From contig JAUIAH010000009.1 in NCBI GenBank assembly GCA_030425385.1, positions 1 through 64,000 of the forward strand: a DNA stretch of 64,000 bases, in the 5' to 3' direction. The stretch's first letter is position 1, and each line of letters begins with the position of its first letter. Shown piece after piece: positions 61,243 to 64,000 of this stretch. Under the pieces are notes generated by a model, which saw only the letters and a list, made by a program, of their open reading frames with translations, was not told the DNA's origin and ran no database searches. Source of the stretch: Verrucomicrobiia bacterium. GTDB taxonomy: Bacteria > Verrucomicrobiota > Verrucomicrobiia > Verrucomicrobiales > DEV007. A program made the position numbers and the translations under genes.

Positions 61243-61295
61243 GGCCTCACCGTGCATCGCCTGGGCGAACGTGACCAATACCTTGTGATTGCGTC

Positions 61296-61318
61296 TGGTA
61301 TGCGTCAACGTTATACCA
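61296..61318. promoter_or_regulatory. LysR-type operator between pirin and lysR genes
   Basis: TGGTAT-N11-ATACCA is a perfect 6-bp dyad with the T-N11-A core expected for LysR-family binding. The spacer GCGTCAACGTT itself contains ACGTT/AACGT symmetry. It ends 2 bp before the lysR start codon and lies 54 bp upstream of the pirin gene, so it could serve both autoregulation and activation. Confidence 0.7.
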
Positions 61319-61320
61319 CC

Positions 61321-62199
61321 ATGGAACTGCGACACCTGCGCTACTTCGTGATGGCCGCGGAAGAAGGCACCATCAGCCGTGCCGCGGCCCGCCTGCACGT
61401 GTCTCAGCCGGCCGTGTCGCGCCAGATCCGCGATTTGGAAGAAGCCTTCGGGGTGACCTTGTTCGAACGCAAACATGATGGCCTGGAGTTGACCGACGAT
61501 GGTCAAACCGCGCTGAGCCACGCACGCGCCGTCCTGCGGCAGGCCAACGCCTTGGTGGAAACCATGCAGGCACTCCGCCAGGGAGAGGCTCACAAGAGCC
61601 TGCGGATCGGCTACATTCCCACCGCCCTCCCGGGATTCCTAGCCGATGGGATGCGGCAGTTTCGGCAAGATCAGCCTCACATCTGTGTGCAGATCTTCGA
61701 GATGTCGCCAAGCCAACAGGTGGACGCCTTGCGTGAAGACGAAATCGATATTGCTTTGTTAGGTCACGCCTGCCCCGAATTGAAGAAAGCCTATCGAGTG
61801 AAACCCATTCGCAAAGTCGCCATGGCCGTGGTCCTGCCGTCGGACCATCCCCTCGCACATCGCAAAGGAATCGATCTTGCCGAATTGGGAGAAGAAACTT
61901 TCCTCAGTCTGCACGAGAAGCATTTCCCGGGACGTCCCGAACTCCTCCGGACCCTGTTTGGCAAAGCGGGCATCACCCCGCGCGTGTCCTTGAAGGTCGA
62001 TGGCTTATCAGCCTTGTTAGGCCAAGTGGGCACCGGCGCAGGCGTGGCCCTCATTCCCGCCGACGCCGCGGTGCTCCCTCACAGCGGCGTGCGATTCATG
62101 CAACTCCGCAAGCCCAAGACAAACCTCATTTCCTCAGCCGTCTGGCGCCCCGAAAGCGAATCGCCCGAGTTGCTCGCCTTCCTCGATCAGCTGACATGA
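61321..62199 (+). CDS. LysR family transcriptional regulator
   Basis: 292 residues from the ATG at 61321 (MELRHLRYFVMAAEEGTIS). The N-terminal winged helix contains RAAARLHVSQPAVSRQIRDL as the helix-turn-helix (about 17-36). A linker helix follows, and then a periplasmic-binding-protein-like effector domain (about 90-290) with SLRIGYIPTALPGFLADGMR, EDEIDIALLGHACPELKK and GTGAGVALIPADAAVLP. It diverges from the pirin gene, a common arrangement in which the regulator activates the pirin gene in response to a small molecule. The effector is unknown. Confidence 0.93.
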   Translation: MELRHLRYFVMAAEEGTISRAAARLHVSQPAVSRQIRDLEEAFGVTLFERKHDGLELTDDGQTALSHARAVLRQANALVETMQALRQGEAHKSLRIGYIPTALPGFLADGMRQFRQDQPHICVQIFEMSPSQQVDALREDEIDIALLGHACPELKKAYRVKPIRKVAMAVVLPSDHPLAHRKGIDLAELGEETFLSLHEKHFPGRPELLRTLFGKAGITPRVSLKVDGLSALLGQVGTGAGVALIPADAAVLPHSGVRFMQLRKPKTNLISSAVWRPESESPELLAFLDQLT

Positions 62200-62288
62200 G
62201 TCTTTGCGTAAACTCTAAAGCTCTGATTTAAGCCTGCTTGATTCACGGATTGCAAGCCACGGCACACACAACATGCCAACCTCAGAAC

Positions 62289-62318
62289 TGGCCAACGGCT
62301 ATCTCTAGCCGCTGGCCA
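62289..62318. terminator. Strong hairpin between lysR and the Ig-repeat gene
   Basis: TGGCCA-a-CGGCTA-tctc-TAGCCG-c-TGGCCA forms a 12-bp stem with one mismatch and a four-base loop. It lies between two convergent genes, so it probably ends transcription in both directions, although no run of T follows on either strand. Confidence 0.5.
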
Positions 62319-62379
62319 GCATCGTGAGGTCACGGCTGCGATCCAAGCATCCGCATCATGCAGAAAGCTTAATTGAGAT

Positions 62380-64000
62380 TCATTCCTTCATAAGCCGGTA
62401 ATAGCGTGCTTGATCATCTGGTCGATCAATCTCGAATATCATCGGAGACGCTCCTAGAGTGAATTGGGTGAATGCCGTCCAATCACGCAAATCAAGCGAA
62501 GTCTCCAGCACCAGTGTCTGCCCCTCCGGTCCTACACTGATTAAAGAAAGCTTCTTTGGCGCCTTCTGCGTGATGTCCAACCGGACTGGCTCCTCTTCAG
62601 GCTCGACCAGCGTAAGCTGGAAGCTTGAGCTGGCTCGTGCAGGAGGATTGCCGTCATCCGTGACCTGAACGGTGACCGCCAGGGAGGTGTTGGCTAGGCT
62701 CGCATCTGGCGTCCAGGTGATCAGACCCGTAGTGCTTATCTCCATGCCACCAGGAGCGGCTGTTAAGGAATACAATAAAGCATTGGCGGGCTCATCGGTA
62801 TCAGTCGCATTGACCTGCAACGACAACGGCGATCCTGCGGTATGGATCACATCTTCGATTGGCGTGATCTCGGGGGCCCCATTCACTAGACCGCGAATGG
62901 TGAATTGCTGGCTTGCCGACATCGACGGCTCTCCATTGTCCGTGACGCTTACGATCACCAGAACGCTGTTTCCTAACAAGTCCTCACCAGGCATCCATGT
63001 GAGGAGCCCCTCATCGCTAACCGTCATTCCCTCCGGAGCTGCGGTGAGCACATAATCCAACTCGTCGGCGGGAAGATCATTGTCCGTGGATTGCACTTGA
63101 AGCTGAAACAATTCTCCTGGCGGATGCGCCTGGTCTTCGATGGCAGTGATGCTTGGCGCACGGTTCACTTCGTCCACAGTTATCGAAATCATCTGTGTGG
63201 CAGACAGAACGGGATCACCGTCGTCGAGGACAGTGACAGTGACATCGTAAGTGTCACCGCCTTGCATTTCGGATGGCGTCCACGTGATGACACCTGCAGG
63301 GCTGATGCTCATTCCTACAGGGGCGTCGCCAAGCTGAAACGTTAGGCTATTGGCTGGAAGATCGGCGTCCCTCGCAGTGACCTGAAGCGTGCTGGTTGCT
63401 TCTTCTTGCCATGAAAGCCTCGTCATCTCATTCGCTATTACAGGAGCCACATTAGTTTCAAATACAGTGACTGGAAACTGTGTACTTGCCGTTTGGCCGC
63501 CGTTATCGCTCACCTGCACGGCAAACAACACCGTCTCTCCACCCAAATCTTCCGTCGGCCTCCAGGAAAATTCACCTGAACTGGGATCAATCGAGGCACC
63601 GGTTGGACCGCTCACAAGCGTGTAAGTCAACATGTTGGCAGGCAAATCTGGATCACTCCCCAATACGGTGAGTGTCAGGAGTTCACCTTCATCGATGGTT
63701 TGAGCCGAAACATCTTGGAGCGCGGGCATCCGATTCACTTCTGCGACTTCCAGGTTGAACGAGTGCGTCGTGTTGAACTGCGTGTCATTGACGGCAACGG
63801 GATTGTCGTCCGTCACGGTGACCGAAATCGGATAGCTCCCCGGCCCATCGTCCTCAGTCGGCGTCCACGAAAGCGCCCCTGTTGCGGGATCGATACTCAT
63901 GCCATTGGGTCCTGATTCCAAGGCATAGGTGAGCCCGTTCGTCGGAGCGTCAGGATCCTGAGCATCAATAGAGAGATTGATCGGCGTCCCCTCATCGACG
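62380..64000 (-). CDS. Ig-like (cadherin/He_PIG) repeat surface protein, 5' end outside the window
   Basis: At least 540 residues; the reading frame stays open to the window edge, so the start is missing. Visible are a partial repeat (VDEGTPINLSIDAQDPDAPT), four full repeats with the SxDPxTGxxxWTPTEDxGGxxY pattern and about 100 residues each, and a C-terminal domain with LVLETSLDLRDWTAFTQF and ending YYRLMKE. This last module (LExSxDLxxWTxxx...RYYRL) is the common C-terminal domain of secreted Verrucomicrobiota proteins. It is probably a long extracellular adhesin or enzyme scaffold. Its repeats are more diverged than those of the two SGNH proteins. The catalytic part, if any, lies upstream. 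Confidence 0.85.
   Translation of the reverse strand, partial: VDEGTPINLSIDAQDPDAPTNGLTYALESGPNGMSIDPATGALSWTPTEDDGPGSYPISVTVTDDNPVAVNDTQFNTTHSFNLEVAEVNRMPALQDVSAQTIDEGELLTLTVLGSDPDLPANMLTYTLVSGPTGASIDPSSGEFSWRPTEDLGGETVLFAVQVSDNGGQTASTQFPVTVFETNVAPVIANEMTRLSWQEEATSTLQVTARDADLPANSLTFQLGDAPVGMSISPAGVITWTPSEMQGGDTYDVTVTVLDDGDPVLSATQMISITVDEVNRAPSITAIEDQAHPPGELFQLQVQSTDNDLPADELDYVLTAAPEGMTVSDEGLLTWMPGEDLLGNSVLVIVSVTDNGEPSMSASQQFTIRGLVNGAPEITPIEDVIHTAGSPLSLQVNATDTDEPANALLYSLTAAPGGMEISTTGLITWTPDASLANTSLAVTVQVTDDGNPPARASSSFQLTLVEPEEEPVRLDITQKAPKKLSLISVGPEGQTLVLETSLDLRDWTAFTQFTLGASPMIFEIDRPDDQARYYRLMKE

Noticed and set aside
60511-61593. Long version of the pirin ORF starting at 61593
   Set aside because: The extra 117 codons lie antisense to lysR and do not match pirin; the family begins near MKTMTPSP or MTPSP.

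Overview
The window reads as a chromosomal segment of a member of the phylum Verrucomicrobiota (about 55 to 60 % GC by eye). The evidence is the gene repertoire: a cytochrome-linked PSD1/DUF1553 protein next to a DUF1501 protein, a PmoA-like DUF6807 protein, a DUF1080 protein, very large secreted proteins built from cadherin/putative-Ig repeats with a C-terminal calcium-binding region, and a protein whose C-terminal 1,200 residues resemble Verru_Chthon cassette protein A. There are no rRNAs, tRNAs, CRISPR arrays, transposases or phage genes. No gene-free stretch exceeds 300 bases.

Layout. 1-7.4 kb: two small coupled ORFs, a 1,873-residue secreted protein with three SGNH hydrolase modules separated by two blocks of five Ig-like repeats, and a small membrane protein. 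7.5-12.1 kb: a minus-strand run reading ECF sigma factor, membrane anti-sigma-like protein, PDZ protein, N-acetylmuramoyl-L-alanine amidase, sugar isomerase and PmoA-like protein; this looks like an envelope-related regulon. 12.1-16.2 kb: metallo-beta-lactamase/beta-CASP protein, IspH, L,D-transpeptidase lipoprotein and a bPH-domain membrane protein. 16.3-20.3 kb: a two-gene histidine kinase system. 20.3-28.1 kb: HDAC-like deacetylase, beta-hydroxyacid dehydrogenase, a degenerate M28 peptidase, DUF1080 protein, a zinc-ribbon membrane protein, an orphan BatC-like TPR protein with an 18-bp tandem repeat, a second L,D-transpeptidase and a winged-helix regulator.

28.1-33.4 kb is the most unusual locus. 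A BlaI repressor overlaps by 4 bp a 1,592-residue protein that joins a BlaR1-type M56 membrane metallopeptidase (HELAH) to a Verru_Chthon-cassette-A-like extracytoplasmic region. The promoter carries two TACA-N2-TGTA BlaI boxes. A DASS-family anion symporter diverges from it. 34.9-47.0 kb: lipocalin-like CrtC-family protein, a second multi-SGNH protein, a 1,121-residue metzincin-like protease, the PSD1/DUF1501 pair and a small basic exported protein.

47.1-60.5 kb is a long minus-strand run: NADPH-FMN reductase, two overlapping superfamily 1 helicases, an exported PEP-synthase-like protein, then carA, a 54-residue membrane protein, purA, uppS and pgl, then a tightly overlapping DoxX/DUF2071/methyltransferase/membrane protein operon. 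60.5-62.2 kb holds a pirin gene divergent from a LysR regulator, with a perfect TGGTAT-N11-ATACCA dyad between them. The window ends inside another Ig-repeat surface protein (5' end missing).

The housekeeping genes (ispH, uppS, purA, carA, pgl) are ordinary. The interest lies in the BlaI/M56-fusion locus, the mixed active and degenerate SGNH modules, the helicase pair, and a genome-style bias: leucine TTA and CTA codons are mostly followed by G, so TTAG and even CTAG are unusually common.
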